Assembly (NCBI RefSeq): GCF_014635705.1 | Contig: NZ_BMDI01000001.1 | Span: forward strand, 1,752,008 to 1,816,007 | DNA: 64,000 nt | From: Oxalicibacterium faecigallinarum | GTDB taxonomy: Bacteria > Pseudomonadota > Gammaproteobacteria > Burkholderiales > Burkholderiaceae_D | Direction: 5' to 3' | In this document: one piece after another, positions 35,698 through 45,544 of the stretch | How positions within the stretch are numbered: position 1 is the stretch's first letter | How the letters are laid out: each line of letters starts with the position of its first letter | The notes under the pieces: generated by a model | What the model saw: the letters and a program-made list of their open reading frames with translations, nothing else | Databases searched by the model: none | What the model was told of the DNA's origin: nothing | Program-made: the position numbers and the translations under genes

Positions 35698-38022
35698 TCA
35701 GGCGGCCAATGCCATCTCTTCCTGCGAACGGGTCAGCAGAACCGGGATCGATTTCGATGTCGGCGTATTGCAAATATCGCCCGTACTGTGCAGCGGCACC
35801 AGCGGATTGGTTTCCGGATAGTAGGCGCCGATACAGCCACGTGGAATATCGTAAGCCACGATCAGGAAGCGATTTGCACGACGCTCAATTCCGTCATCCC
35901 ACACCGTCGACATATCGACCCAGTCGCCAGCCTTGAAACCCAGCATCTCGATATCTTCCGGGTTGATGAAGACCACACGGCGTTGACCGAACACGCCGCG
36001 ATACCGATCGTCGAGTGCATAGATCGTCGTGTTGTACTGATCGTGCGAACGCGTTGTCATCAGGGTCATCAACTGATCGCCATGCAACTGTTTGGCACGG
36101 CGAATCGGGGTATCACGCTGCACTTTATGCGGGATGAAATTCGCCTTGCCCGTATCGGTCAGCCATTCCCTTTCGCGTGATGCCACTCGCAGATGAAAAC
36201 CTCCTGGTTGCGCGATGCGTTCGTTGTAGTTTTCAAACCCGTCCAGTACGCTTTCAATCGCATCGCGGATACGATCGTAGTCACTGGCATAACCGAGCCA
36301 GTCGATCTTGTCCGAGCCCAATGTCGCATGCGCAATGTTGGCAACGATGGCCGTTTCCGACATCAGGTTTTTCGATGCCGGTTTATTCATACCGTACGAG
36401 ATGTGCACCATGCTCATCGAATCTTCCACCGTCACACCTTGCGGCACGCCGTTCTGCACATCAATCTCGGTACGGCCCAGCGTTGGCAGGATCAAGGCGT
36501 CCTTGCCGTGTATAAGATGGCTGCGATTGAGTTTGGTCGTGATATGCACAGTCAGATCACATGAGCGCAACGCGTCAAACGTGCGCGGCGTATCCGGCGT
36601 CGCCATGACAAAATTGCCGCCCAGCCCGATAAAAACCTTGACGTGGCCTTCCAGCATTTCTTGCACTGTTTCGACCACATCAAGGCCATGCTCGCGTGGC
36701 GGCTCGAAGTTGAATGCTTTGCCAAGACGATCCAGAAATTCCTGCGATGGCTGTTCTTCGATACCGACGGTACGATTGCCTTGCACATTGGAGTGCCCGC
36801 GTACGGGACATAATCCTGCACCTTCACGGCCGATATTGCCACGCATCATCAGCAGGTTCGACAGCATGTGGACGGTCTGTACCGAATGCTTGTGCTGCGT
36901 GATGCCCATACCCCACGTTGCGATCACACGCTTGCCGTTGACATAGATGCGCGTCAGCGTCTCGATGTGTTCACGCGAGACACCCGCCTCATCAATCAGC
37001 TCCTGCCAATCCTGCATGCGCAAATCATCGGCAAACGCATCGAATCCATGCGTGTGTTGCGCGATGAAATCAGCATCCAACACGCGCTCGCGGCCTTGTG
37101 CAATCGCCTCGTCATCCAGTTCAAGCGTACGTTTTGCCACGCCCTTGATGAGCGCAAAATCGCCACCCAGTTTGGGCTGGATAAACGTCGAGGCAATCTT
37201 GGTGCTCGACATCGTCAACATTTCAAGCATGCTTTGCGGATCAGTAAAGCGTTCCAGACCACGCTCGCGCAATGGATTGATCGAGACAATCACGGCACCA
37301 CGTTTGGATGCTTCGCGCAGTTCACCCAGCATGCGCGGATGATTGGTCGCCGGGTTTTGCCCAAAAATCAACAAGGTGTCAGCTTGCTCAAAGTCGTGCA
37401 ACGTCACCGTGCCTTTGCCGACACCAACGGTGGCGGGCAAGCCGCGGCTGGTTGCCTCATGACACATGTTCGAGCAATCAGGAAAGTTGTTGGTACCAAA
37501 CATGCGTACGAACAATTGATAGACAAACGCGGCTTCATTGCCGGCGCGACCAGACGTATAAAACGCCGCGCGAGCCGGGTTGTCGAGCTTGTTCAGATGC
37601 GAGGCGATCAGTTTGAAAGCGTGATCCCACGAGATCGGTACATACTTGTCCGTCTGCGCGTCATACACCATCGGATCCGTCAGGCGTCCATGCTGCTCCA
37701 GTTCGTAATCCGATTGCGCCATCAGCGTGGCGACGGTGTTGGCTTCAAAGAAAGCCGGCGTCACACGCTTGGTCGTCGCTTCTGCCGCAACGGCTTTGAC
37801 ACCGTTCTCGCAAAATTCGAAAGTCGATGCGTGTTCGCGATCCGGCCACGCGCACCCCGGACAGTCAAACCCTTCCGGCTGATTCTGCTTGAACAGCGTG
37901 CGATAGTTGCCGCCCGCAACCTTTTCCTTGATCAGATTGATCGCGACATATTTGACCGCACCCCAGCCACCTGCGGCGTGATGATAAGGTTCGATGCTGG
38001 CTTTCGATTTCAACTTTTCCAT
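35698..38022 (-). CDS. FdhF/YdeP-family molybdopterin oxidoreductase
   Basis: This 774-residue protein is related to the catalytic subunit of formate dehydrogenase and closest in layout to E. coli YdeP. The N-terminal Cys set reads CPGCAWPD and FCENG. The likely molybdenum ligand is Cys in CSNMCHEATSRG, where FdhF has selenocysteine or cysteine. Molybdopterin-binding segments include LLIFGQNPATNHPR and a C-terminal HDQYNTTIYALDDRYRG. The usual four-Cys N-terminal iron-sulfur motif is not seen in standard form. The substrate is unknown. It is divergent from a MocR-type regulator across 226 bases. Confidence 0.87.
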   Translation of the reverse strand: MEKLKSKASIEPYHHAAGGWGAVKYVAINLIKEKVAGGNYRTLFKQNQPEGFDCPGCAWPDREHASTFEFCENGVKAVAAEATTKRVTPAFFEANTVATLMAQSDYELEQHGRLTDPMVYDAQTDKYVPISWDHAFKLIASHLNKLDNPARAAFYTSGRAGNEAAFVYQLFVRMFGTNNFPDCSNMCHEATSRGLPATVGVGKGTVTLHDFEQADTLLIFGQNPATNHPRMLGELREASKRGAVIVSINPLRERGLERFTDPQSMLEMLTMSSTKIASTFIQPKLGGDFALIKGVAKRTLELDDEAIAQGRERVLDADFIAQHTHGFDAFADDLRMQDWQELIDEAGVSREHIETLTRIYVNGKRVIATWGMGITQHKHSVQTVHMLSNLLMMRGNIGREGAGLCPVRGHSNVQGNRTVGIEEQPSQEFLDRLGKAFNFEPPREHGLDVVETVQEMLEGHVKVFIGLGGNFVMATPDTPRTFDALRSCDLTVHITTKLNRSHLIHGKDALILPTLGRTEIDVQNGVPQGVTVEDSMSMVHISYGMNKPASKNLMSETAIVANIAHATLGSDKIDWLGYASDYDRIRDAIESVLDGFENYNERIAQPGGFHLRVASREREWLTDTGKANFIPHKVQRDTPIRRAKQLHGDQLMTLMTTRSHDQYNTTIYALDDRYRGVFGQRRVVFINPEDIEMLGFKAGDWVDMSTVWDDGIERRANRFLIVAYDIPRGCIGAYYPETNPLVPLHSTGDICNTPTSKSIPVLLTRSQEEMALAA

Positions 38023-38248
38023 GGCGAATCAGGATTCCGTTAAAACGGCTGGGCGTCATGGTCAGGTTCCTGCATGCTCACTGTCTGCCGTACGGATAAC
38101 AGCGTACGTTCCCCTGATCACACAAGGGGCATACACATTTCCACAAATAAAAAGAGTACAGTTGCGATGACGAACTGCTTAATATTTGAGCAATGAATAC
38201 GAGTCATCAATCTTGAGAAAAGAGACATGACTGTCATCAGGGGTATGC

Positions 38249-39682
38249 GTGAAGCTGTACGAAAAACTGGCAACGGAAATTGAAGAACAAATTGCGCGTG
38301 GCGTTTTTCACGTGGGAGAACGTCTGCCGTCGATACGACAGATGAGCCAGCATCATGCACTGAGCATCACCACCGTCGTCCATGCGTATTTGTTATTGGA
38401 AAGCAAAGGCATCGTCGAAAGCCATCCGCAATCCGGTTACTTTGTGCGTGAATCGGCAAAGACCGTACAGCCGGCATTGCGTACTTCACAACCGATTGCC
38501 GTATCCTCGCATGTGGATGTGAGTCGCCTTGTTTTATCGACACTGCGTTCGATCGGCAGTCACGATGCCATTCCACTTGGCTCGCCCTATCCCGATCCTG
38601 CGCTCTTCCCGTCGGAGAAAATCAATCGTCGCGCCTACAGCATTGCACGTCGCAAAACGCAGTGGGGCGTGACCGACGCGCTGCCGCCGGGCAATCCGCA
38701 TCTGATCCGCCAGATTGCCCGGCGCTATTTGCAAAACGGCACACCCATCGATCCAAACGAAATCGTCGTCACCATCGGCGCAACCGAAGCGATCAATCTC
38801 TGTCTGCAAGCCGTTGGCAAAACCGGTGATACCGTTGCGGTCGAGTCGCCCACGTTCTACGCCATGTTGCATGCGATCGAACGCATGGGCATGAAAGCGA
38901 TAGAAGTTGCAACCCATCCGCAGCAAGGCATCGATCTCGACGCGTTGAAAGAAGTGATGGACCAGCAACCGATTGCGGCGTGCATGGTGATGTCAAATTT
39001 CCAGAATCCGCTTGGCTTTCAGATGCCGGATGAAAAGAAACAGGCACTCGTCAATCTGATGACAGAGCGCAAGGTGCCCCTGATCGAAAACGATGTGTAC
39101 AACGAACTGTACTTTGGCGATGTGCATCCCAGGTCGCTCAAGTCGTATGACACGGAAGGTTATGTGATGCATTGCGCATCGTTCTCCAAGAGTCTGACGA
39201 CGGCTTCAAGGATTGGCTGGGCAATGCCCGGTCGTTATCGTGATCATGTCGAGAAACTGAAATTTCTGAATACCCTGACGACACCGACTTTCCCGCAGCT
39301 GGCGATTGCCGAGTATCTGGAACACGATGGTTACGAGCATCACTTGCGTCATGTACGTAAAGTGTACGCACAACAAGCCAACATGATGCGCGCTGCGGTG
39401 CAACGCTTCTTCCCGGCAGGTACGCTGACATCACAACCCAAAGGCGGCTATGTGCTGTGGGTAGAGCTGCCGGCTGGCGTGGATTCGATGAAGCTGTACG
39501 AACGTGCGCTGGAACGCGGCATCACGATCGGTCCCGGCACGATGTTCTCGATCAGCGACAGCTATCGCAACTTCATCCGCCTCAATTACAGCTACGCATG
39601 GTCGCGCGACATCGACGAAGCACTCAAGACACTCGGCCAACTCGTCGCCGATTGCCTGCGCAAGCAGGCGCCATCCAGCTGA
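38249..39682 (+). CDS. MocR-type regulator (GntR HTH fused to aminotransferase fold)
   Basis: The 477-residue protein has an N-terminal GntR winged helix (about 1-70, LPSIRQMSQHHALSITTV) joined to a class I aminotransferase domain. The PLP lysine is Lys314 in ASFSKSLTTASRIGW. MocR proteins use PLP or an amino compound as effector and seldom act as enzymes. A GTG at 38249 fits the domain start, with AGGGG upstream. It is divergent from the FdhF/YdeP-type gene and may control it. A 5-bp palindrome ATGACTGTCAT lies at 38226-38236. Confidence 0.9.
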   Translation: MKLYEKLATEIEEQIARGVFHVGERLPSIRQMSQHHALSITTVVHAYLLLESKGIVESHPQSGYFVRESAKTVQPALRTSQPIAVSSHVDVSRLVLSTLRSIGSHDAIPLGSPYPDPALFPSEKINRRAYSIARRKTQWGVTDALPPGNPHLIRQIARRYLQNGTPIDPNEIVVTIGATEAINLCLQAVGKTGDTVAVESPTFYAMLHAIERMGMKAIEVATHPQQGIDLDALKEVMDQQPIAACMVMSNFQNPLGFQMPDEKKQALVNLMTERKVPLIENDVYNELYFGDVHPRSLKSYDTEGYVMHCASFSKSLTTASRIGWAMPGRYRDHVEKLKFLNTLTTPTFPQLAIAEYLEHDGYEHHLRHVRKVYAQQANMMRAAVQRFFPAGTLTSQPKGGYVLWVELPAGVDSMKLYERALERGITIGPGTMFSISDSYRNFIRLNYSYAWSRDIDEALKTLGQLVADCLRKQAPSS

Positions 39683-39793
39683 CGATACGCCACTGCAACA
39701 GTTGATGGGCCGCATGCCCCATCCTATAATCGATGACACTGACACAGGCAACGCAGAGAGCCGTGCACCGATCATGGACACAAAGGAAAACGC

Positions 39794-40090
39794 ATGGCGA
39801 CACAGGATGCATCGCAGGAGGGCGACGGCCTGGATCCGGTCAAGGTGACCATATTGCGGCATCTGTGGGAGGCATCGCAGGAAGCCGCGCAAGATAGTCA
39901 GGCAACGCCGTGGTCACTGGCCAAGCTGAGCAAGCGCACCTGCATCCCGATGAGTACCTTGCTGCGTGTTCTCAATGAATTTGAAGGCGCCGGGATCGTT
40001 GATCTGACGACGCAGGAAGATGGCCGCAGTTTTGCCGCGCTGAACGAAACCGGCATCGACATTTTTCCTTCGCTATTCGGCACGCAGTAG
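39794..40090 (+). CDS. Small winged-helix DNA-binding protein
   Basis: This 98-residue protein is essentially one winged helix-turn-helix domain: LAKLSKRTCIPMSTLLRVLNEFEGAGIVDL is the recognition region, and the wing follows (DGRSFAALNETG). It resembles MarR/ArsR-type domains without a ligand domain. AAAGGA stands upstream of the ATG. It is 516 bases before the TRAP transporter genes on the same strand and may regulate them, which is an inference from position. Confidence 0.82.
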   Translation: MATQDASQEGDGLDPVKVTILRHLWEASQEAAQDSQATPWSLAKLSKRTCIPMSTLLRVLNEFEGAGIVDLTTQEDGRSFAALNETGIDIFPSLFGTQ

Positions 40091-40606
40091 CCAGCGACTG
40101 CCGCACAGCGCCTGGCCTACCCATCTTTTGTATGGACGCGGCTTCCTTACGCATAGACACCGTTTTCAGGCGCGTCGCTATTCGGATAGACGCAAGGAGA
40201 TCGACGGCATGTCCGACTGTAAGCGTCCCGTAAGAAAAAAATAGGAATAATGCCGGATCGATCGGCAAAATTCGGGGCAGGCAAAAAAAATTCAAACAGA
40301 TTGCAGCCTCCGCTACAATCAACTTACCTCTGGAATATCCAGACTGATCGACTCAATGATTGCGGCATCGATGTGTCTTGCTTCATGCGCATCGACTCTG
40401 CGTTCCCTTGCAGACTAGCGCCGTCCCGCGGCGCTTACAAAATGAAAGGAGTTCGACCACTCTCACTTTCTTCTTGGACAATCCATCAGAGATCTGCCAA
40501 GGCTCCATGACTTGATGTGCGAACCGTATTCGAGGTGTGATCACCACTGAATGCGCTTCGATAGATGTTCAGCGTTCCCTCTAATAAAACATACAGGAGA
40601 CAGACA
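40091..40606 (+). other. Long gap before the TRAP transporter, with a hairpin and a possible 22-codon ORF
   Basis: This 516-base stretch holds no convincing gene. A hairpin AGCGCCG-TCCCG-CGGCGCT is at 40417-40435. Just after it an ATG at 40442 opens a 22-codon frame that ends at 40510, but its ribosome site is not good. The TRAP binding-protein ATG at 40607 has its own CAGGAG. The gap probably contains the transporter promoter and a long leader. Confidence 0.5.
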
Positions 40607-41767
40607 ATGAAATCGAATCACGATCAAAAAAAGCCGCAATCCTCCGCACGCCCATCGCGCCGTAAATTTATCGGTACCGCGGCAACCGGCAGCGCCGCTG
40701 CAGCAGCACTCGCTTTCCCAATGATTTCCACCGCACAAACGGTGACCAACCTGCGCTTCCAGAGCACCTGGCCAGCCAAGGACATCTTCCACGAATACGC
40801 ACTCGACTTCGCCAAGAAAGTCAACGACATGACCGGCGGCGAACTCAAGATTGAAGTCCTGCCAGCCGGCGCCGTCGTGCCAGCGTTCGGCCTGCTCGAT
40901 GCTGTCTCGAAAGGCACGCTGGATGGCGGCCACGGCGTCATGGGCTATAACTATGGCAAGCAAAGCGCAATCGCACTGTGGACCTCTGGGCCGGTATTTG
41001 GCATGGACGCCAACATGGTGCTCGCATGGCACAAATACGGTGGCGGCCAGGCACTGCTGGAAAAACTTTATACGCAGATCGGCGCCAACGTGATTTCCTT
41101 CCTGTCTGGCCCGATGCCAACCCAGCCGCTCGGCTGGTTCAAAAAGCCGATCACTAAACCGGAAGATCTGAAAGGCCTCAAGTTCCGTACCAACGGCCTG
41201 GCAATTGACCTGTTTACTGCGATGGGTGCCGCCGTGAATGCGCTGCCAGCCGGCGAAATCGTGCCTGCACTGGATCGCGGCCTGCTGGATGGTGCCGAGT
41301 TCAACAATGCCAGCTCGGATCGCGTACTGGGCTTCCCGGACGTGTCCAAGGTCTGCATGCTGCAGAGCTTCCACCAAAGCTCGGAGCAATTCGACATCAG
41401 CTTCAACAAATCCAAGTACAACGCGCTGGCGCCAAAACTCAAGGCCATCATCCAGAATGCGACCGAAGCGGCGTCGGCCGACATGTCTTGGAAGGCAATT
41501 GATCGCTATTCGACCGATTACCGCGACATGCAGACCAAAGATGGCGTCAAGTTCTACAAGACGCCGGATGCGGTGCTGCAAACCCAGCTCAAGATCTGGG
41601 ATGACATCGTTGCCAAAAAAGGGGCCGACAATCCTCTCTTCAAGGAAGTCGAGAAATCGCAGCGTGACTTTGCAACACGTGCGATGAAGTGGGACATGGA
41701 CACCAACAACAATCGTCGCATGGCCTACAACCACTACTTCATGAAGGCTGCGCCGAAAAAAGGTTAA
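40607..41767 (+). CDS. TRAP transporter substrate-binding protein (DctP/TakP type, Tat-exported)
   Basis: This 386-residue periplasmic binding protein delivers a substrate to the membrane subunits. It begins at ATG 40607 after CAGGAG. The export signal has twin arginines (SRRKFIG, residues 17-23) and an Ala-rich hydrophobic stretch, so it probably leaves folded through the Tat system. The mature sequence (NLRFQSTWPAKDIFHEYALDF, LKGLKFRTNGLA) resembles TakP-type proteins that bind 2-oxo acids or related acids. The true substrate is unknown. Confidence 0.9.
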   Translation: MKSNHDQKKPQSSARPSRRKFIGTAATGSAAAAALAFPMISTAQTVTNLRFQSTWPAKDIFHEYALDFAKKVNDMTGGELKIEVLPAGAVVPAFGLLDAVSKGTLDGGHGVMGYNYGKQSAIALWTSGPVFGMDANMVLAWHKYGGGQALLEKLYTQIGANVISFLSGPMPTQPLGWFKKPITKPEDLKGLKFRTNGLAIDLFTAMGAAVNALPAGEIVPALDRGLLDGAEFNNASSDRVLGFPDVSKVCMLQSFHQSSEQFDISFNKSKYNALAPKLKAIIQNATEAASADMSWKAIDRYSTDYRDMQTKDGVKFYKTPDAVLQTQLKIWDDIVAKKGADNPLFKEVEKSQRDFATRAMKWDMDTNNNRRMAYNHYFMKAAPKKG

Positions 41768-41874
41768 CGCCTCCGCAAGTCGCTTCGCCCTTTAAGCAAG
41801 GGCATGCCTGAACGACGTGTGCAACGGATTACCCTCCGTTGCACACGTTCTCTGTAGTGGATTCGGAGGCCGTC

Positions 41875-42504
41875 ATGCAGCAACTTCTATTCTTTATCGA
41901 CAAGATCAGCACTTGGGTCGGTCAGGCATTTTCCTGGCTGATCTTTGCGCTGACACTGCTTATCTCGTGGGAAGTATTCTCACGCTATGTTCTCAACAAA
42001 CCCAATCCATGGTCATTCGACTTGATGATCATGATGTACGGTGCCGCCTTCATGATGGCAGGTGCCTATACGCTGGCAAAGAATGGGCACGTACGCGGCG
42101 ACGTGCTGTACGGTTTTTTTCCACCAAGACTGCAGGCCGGGCTTGATCTGGCACTGTACTTCCTGTTCTTCATCCCCGGCATCGTTGCGCTGATCTGGGC
42201 TGGCTATGACTATGCGGCCGAATCGTTTGCGATTCGTGAACATTCCACCCTGACCGCCAACGGACCACCGCTCTATCCGTTCAAGATGGTGATTCCGGTC
42301 GCCGGTGTCCTTCTCATCATGCAGGGTGTGGTCGAGATCATCCGTTGCATCATCTGCCTGCGCAATGGCGCATGGCCCAAGCGTGAGCAGGATGTCGAAG
42401 AAGTCGATGTCGACAAACTCAAATCCATGGTCAGCACGACTGATCGCGACATCGCGGAAGCAGATCGTGCACTCGTAAATAAACAACACGGAGGCCATGC
42501 ATGA
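41875..42504 (+). CDS. TRAP transporter small permease (DctQ)
   Basis: This 209-residue membrane protein has four predicted helices with the DctQ pattern (SWEVFSRYVLNKPNPWSFDLMIMMYGAAFMMAGAYTLAKNGHVRGDVLY). A cytoplasmic tail of about 45 residues follows. GGAGG precedes the ATG at 41875; an upstream start in the same frame is unsupported. Its stop overlaps the DctM start (ATGA), so the two permeases are coupled. Confidence 0.93.
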   Translation: MQQLLFFIDKISTWVGQAFSWLIFALTLLISWEVFSRYVLNKPNPWSFDLMIMMYGAAFMMAGAYTLAKNGHVRGDVLYGFFPPRLQAGLDLALYFLFFIPGIVALIWAGYDYAAESFAIREHSTLTANGPPLYPFKMVIPVAGVLLIMQGVVEIIRCIICLRNGAWPKREQDVEEVDVDKLKSMVSTTDRDIAEADRALVNKQHGGHA

Positions 42505-44486
42505 AGAAAGAAGCCTGGTTTGGCCTAACGATTCTGTTCGCGATTGTAGTTGGCATCGCGATTCTGATGCCTTCACCTGAAAACATCACAAATGGCCATC
42601 TCGGTCTGTTGATGCTAGCACTCGTCGTAGTCGCCATCATGCTCGGGTTCCCGACAGCGTTTACGTTGATGGGGATGGGTGTGATGTTTGCGTGGTTTGC
42701 GTTCCATAGTCGGGATCCCGATATGGCGGTGCAGTTGACGCTGGATCTGATGGTGCAACGCGCCTATTCAGTCATGGCCAACGATGTGCTGATCTCGATA
42801 CCCCTGTTCATTTTCATGGGTTATCTGGTCGAACGCGCCAACCTGATCGAAAAACTTTTCAAAAGCTTGCACATTGCGCTGGCACGCATTCCCGGTTCGC
42901 TGGCCGTCGCCACCATCATTACCTGTGCTGTGTTTGCCACGGCAACGGGTATCGTTGGTGCCGTCGTCACGCTGATGGGCCTCTTGGCCTTGCCAGCCAT
43001 GCTCAAGGCAGGGTACAGCACGCAACTGTCAGCCGGCTCGATTACTGCAGGCGGCTGTCTCGGCATTCTGATCCCACCATCTGTTCTGCTGATTGTGTAC
43101 GGTGCGACGGCAGGCGTCTCCGTAGTCAAGCTGTACGCAGGTGCGCTGTTCCCGGGAATCATGCTCACCGTCCTTTACATCGGCTACGTCATCCTGATGG
43201 CAAAACTGCGTCCCAGCATGGCACCGCCTTTGCCTCCGGAGGAGCGTCAGGTCAAATTGCCTTCCTACGCAGAGAAAATTTCCGTCACAACGCGTAGCAA
43301 TGCATTCACCGGCCTCATCAACGCGATCAAGGGACGCCGTGCTGCCGATGCAGGCGTGTCGTCGAAAACTTTGTTGGGCCAGCTTGGCATCGCCTTATTA
43401 CCTGCCTTGGTTTTCGCGTTGATCATGGGCTTGAGTTATCGCATGTTGACTGCACCGGTCGCCGGGCCGATCGACACATCCGAAATGGGCTTCTACGTCG
43501 GCGACAGTGCACCTCAGGATTTCGGCGGACTCGCAGAACCACCCGCATCTGACAGCTTTGGTGAACCTCCCGCGCTGGAAACAGCAGGCAATGATGGACT
43601 AGCGGAGCCTCCGGTGGCATCGGATAGTTCATCCGCGCTGGAAGAACCTGCGGGCGTAGCATCCGTCAGCGAACCTGATGCCCCAATGAGCATGGACGAA
43701 GCAGCAAACACATCGGCAGAAGAAGGAAAGCGCAGCGCACCGCTGACTTTCTGGATCATCTTCGGCGTCGGTCTGATTTGCATGCTGGCGTTCTACGCGA
43801 TCTTTACGTTTGCTCGGCTGGAAATTTTCAAGATGCTGTTGGGATCCCTATTCCCTCTTGCTCTCTTGATCATGGCAGTGTTGGGCAGCATCGTCTTGGG
43901 ATTAGCCACACCAACCGAGGCAGCGGCAATGGGTGCATTGGGCGGTATGGTGCTGGCGATTGCCTATCGACGTTTCAACCTGACCATGCTGCGTGAATCG
44001 GCTTTCCTTGCGGCCAAGACCAGTGCGATGGTGTGCTGGCTGTTCGTCGGCTCGTCGATCTTCTCGGCCTCGTTCGCGCTGTTGGGTGGACAGGAAATCA
44101 TCAATGACTGGGTGTTGGGCATGGACATCACGCCGATCCAGTTCATGATCCTGGCGCAGGTCATCATCTTTCTGCTGGGCTGGCCATTGGAATGGACCGA
44201 GATCATCGTGATCTTCATGCCGATCTTTATCCCGCTATTGCCACACTTCGGGATCGATCCGCTCTTCTTCGGTCTGCTGGTCGCGCTGAACCTGCAAACA
44301 GCCTTCCTGTCGCCACCGGTTGCGATGTCCGCGTTCTATCTGAAAGGCGTGGCACCACCACACGTCACCCTGAATCAGATCTTCCTCGGCATGCTGCCCT
44401 TCATGGGCATCCAGATCGTGGCGCTGGTTCTGCTGTACCTGTTCCCGGGTATCGGTCTCTGGTTGCCGGGCGTGCTGTACAACTGA
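42501..44486 (+). CDS. TRAP transporter large permease (DctM) with long acidic insertion
   Basis: DctM subunits are usually about 430 residues; this one has 661. The DctM core is present at both ends (GITAGGCLGILIPPSV-like segment near 190; TPTEAAAMGALGG near 473; LNLQTAFLSPPVAMSAFYLKG near 595). Roughly residues 245-445 are extra and contain two additional membrane segments (about 293-318 and 415-440). Between them is an acidic Pro/Ser/Ala-rich stretch (about 326-413) with near-repeats such as GLAEPPAS and GLAEPPVAS. A longer DctM class with a central insertion exists; this linker is unusual in composition. Confidence 0.92.
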   Translation: MKKEAWFGLTILFAIVVGIAILMPSPENITNGHLGLLMLALVVVAIMLGFPTAFTLMGMGVMFAWFAFHSRDPDMAVQLTLDLMVQRAYSVMANDVLISIPLFIFMGYLVERANLIEKLFKSLHIALARIPGSLAVATIITCAVFATATGIVGAVVTLMGLLALPAMLKAGYSTQLSAGSITAGGCLGILIPPSVLLIVYGATAGVSVVKLYAGALFPGIMLTVLYIGYVILMAKLRPSMAPPLPPEERQVKLPSYAEKISVTTRSNAFTGLINAIKGRRAADAGVSSKTLLGQLGIALLPALVFALIMGLSYRMLTAPVAGPIDTSEMGFYVGDSAPQDFGGLAEPPASDSFGEPPALETAGNDGLAEPPVASDSSSALEEPAGVASVSEPDAPMSMDEAANTSAEEGKRSAPLTFWIIFGVGLICMLAFYAIFTFARLEIFKMLLGSLFPLALLIMAVLGSIVLGLATPTEAAAMGALGGMVLAIAYRRFNLTMLRESAFLAAKTSAMVCWLFVGSSIFSASFALLGGQEIINDWVLGMDITPIQFMILAQVIIFLLGWPLEWTEIIVIFMPIFIPLLPHFGIDPLFFGLLVALNLQTAFLSPPVAMSAFYLKGVAPPHVTLNQIFLGMLPFMGIQIVALVLLYLFPGIGLWLPGVLYN

Positions 44487-44496
44487 TCGTACAAAC

Positions 44497-44538
44497 TAAA
44501 AAAAACGGGATGCCGCCAAATGGCCGCATCCCGTTTTT
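44497..44538. terminator. Bidirectional terminator between dctM and HMG-CoA lyase genes
   Basis: ACGGGATGC / GCATCCCGT with internal GCC/GGC pairing is flanked by A- and T-runs. It serves both convergent genes. Confidence 0.88.
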
Positions 44539-44558
44539 CATTCTTGCTCAACGAACAG

Positions 44559-45485
44559 TCAACTGATCTGACAACGTTCACCTTTTGCGGCAATCGCATT
44601 GCCGGCACGACTGGCCGGCTTGCGTCCGAGCTGCGCGGAAATGAATTGTCCCGCATCCACCACGGCATCAAGATCGATACCGGTTTCAATTCCCAGGCCC
44701 TGCATCAGGTAGAGCACATCTTCGGTTGCGACATTACCCGTTGCACCTTTCGCATACGGACAACCACCAAGACCCGCCACGGACGCGTGATAGATCGTGA
44801 TGCCGACTTCCAGGCTCGCATAGATATTGGCCAGCGCCTGTCCGTAGGTATCGTGAAAATGGCCGGACAGGCAATCGATCGGAAAGACACTTGCAGCGCG
44901 CTGCATGATGGTCTGCACATGGCGCGGCGTCGCCACGCCGATGGTGTCGGCAATATCGATTTCGTCGCAACCGAGATCGCGTAATTGCATGGTCACGTCG
45001 GCCACACTGTCTGCCGTGACCTCACCCTGATACGGGCAGCCGAAAGCGCAGCTCAAGGCGCCGCGCAAACGCATGTTATTTTCCTTGGCGGCACGCGCCA
45101 CATCGCGAAAGCGCTCGACCGATTCGGCAATCGAACAATTGATATTGCGTTGCGAGAAAGCTTCTGATGCAGCAGCAAAAATCACCACTTCATCCACACC
45201 GGCTGCCAGCGCGCCTTCAAACCCTTTCATGTTCGGCACGAGCGCGGAATAGATCGTGCCGGGACGACGCGTGATACCCGCCATCACATCCGTTGACGTC
45301 GCCATCTGCGGCACCCACTTGGGCGAAACGAACGACGCCGCTTCCACATTCACAAAACCGGCTTGCGACAATCGATCAACCAGTTCGATCTTGACGTTGG
45401 CAGGAATGGTTTGTGGCTCGTTTTGCAGACCATCACGCGGACCGACTTCAATGATCTTGACGGCGGCGGGCAGGGAAAGAGACAT
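44559..45485 (-). CDS. mvaB: Hydroxymethylglutaryl-CoA lyase
   Basis: This enzyme cleaves HMG-CoA to acetyl-CoA and acetoacetate in leucine degradation. The 308 residues contain VGPRDGLQNE at the start of the TIM barrel, the metal-binding HFHDTYGQAL, and the lyase signature GGCPYAKGATGNVATEDVLY with its catalytic Cys. ATG 45485 with AGGTTG upstream is preferred to an in-frame TTG at 45491. No other leucine pathway gene is adjacent, so it may be expressed alone. Confidence 0.94.
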   Translation of the reverse strand: MSLSLPAAVKIIEVGPRDGLQNEPQTIPANVKIELVDRLSQAGFVNVEAASFVSPKWVPQMATSTDVMAGITRRPGTIYSALVPNMKGFEGALAAGVDEVVIFAAASEAFSQRNINCSIAESVERFRDVARAAKENNMRLRGALSCAFGCPYQGEVTADSVADVTMQLRDLGCDEIDIADTIGVATPRHVQTIMQRAASVFPIDCLSGHFHDTYGQALANIYASLEVGITIYHASVAGLGGCPYAKGATGNVATEDVLYLMQGLGIETGIDLDAVVDAGQFISAQLGRKPASRAGNAIAAKGERCQIS

Positions 45486-45544
45486 CGACAACCTCGTACT
45501 TTGTTTGTCTTGTTGTGCGCTTGATCAGCACATGACGACTGAAT

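Noticed and set aside
36868-38043. A 391-codon frame opposite the FdhF/YdeP-type gene.
   Set aside because: Same reason: long shadow of a biased gene.
40250-40510. An 86-codon frame upstream of the TRAP genes.
   Set aside because: No ribosome site, odd composition, and no family resemblance; only its last 22 codons after ATG 40442 were worth a note.
40541-41734. A 397-codon frame opposite the TRAP binding protein.
   Set aside because: The sense gene has a Tat signal, ribosome site and family sequence; the reverse frame has none.
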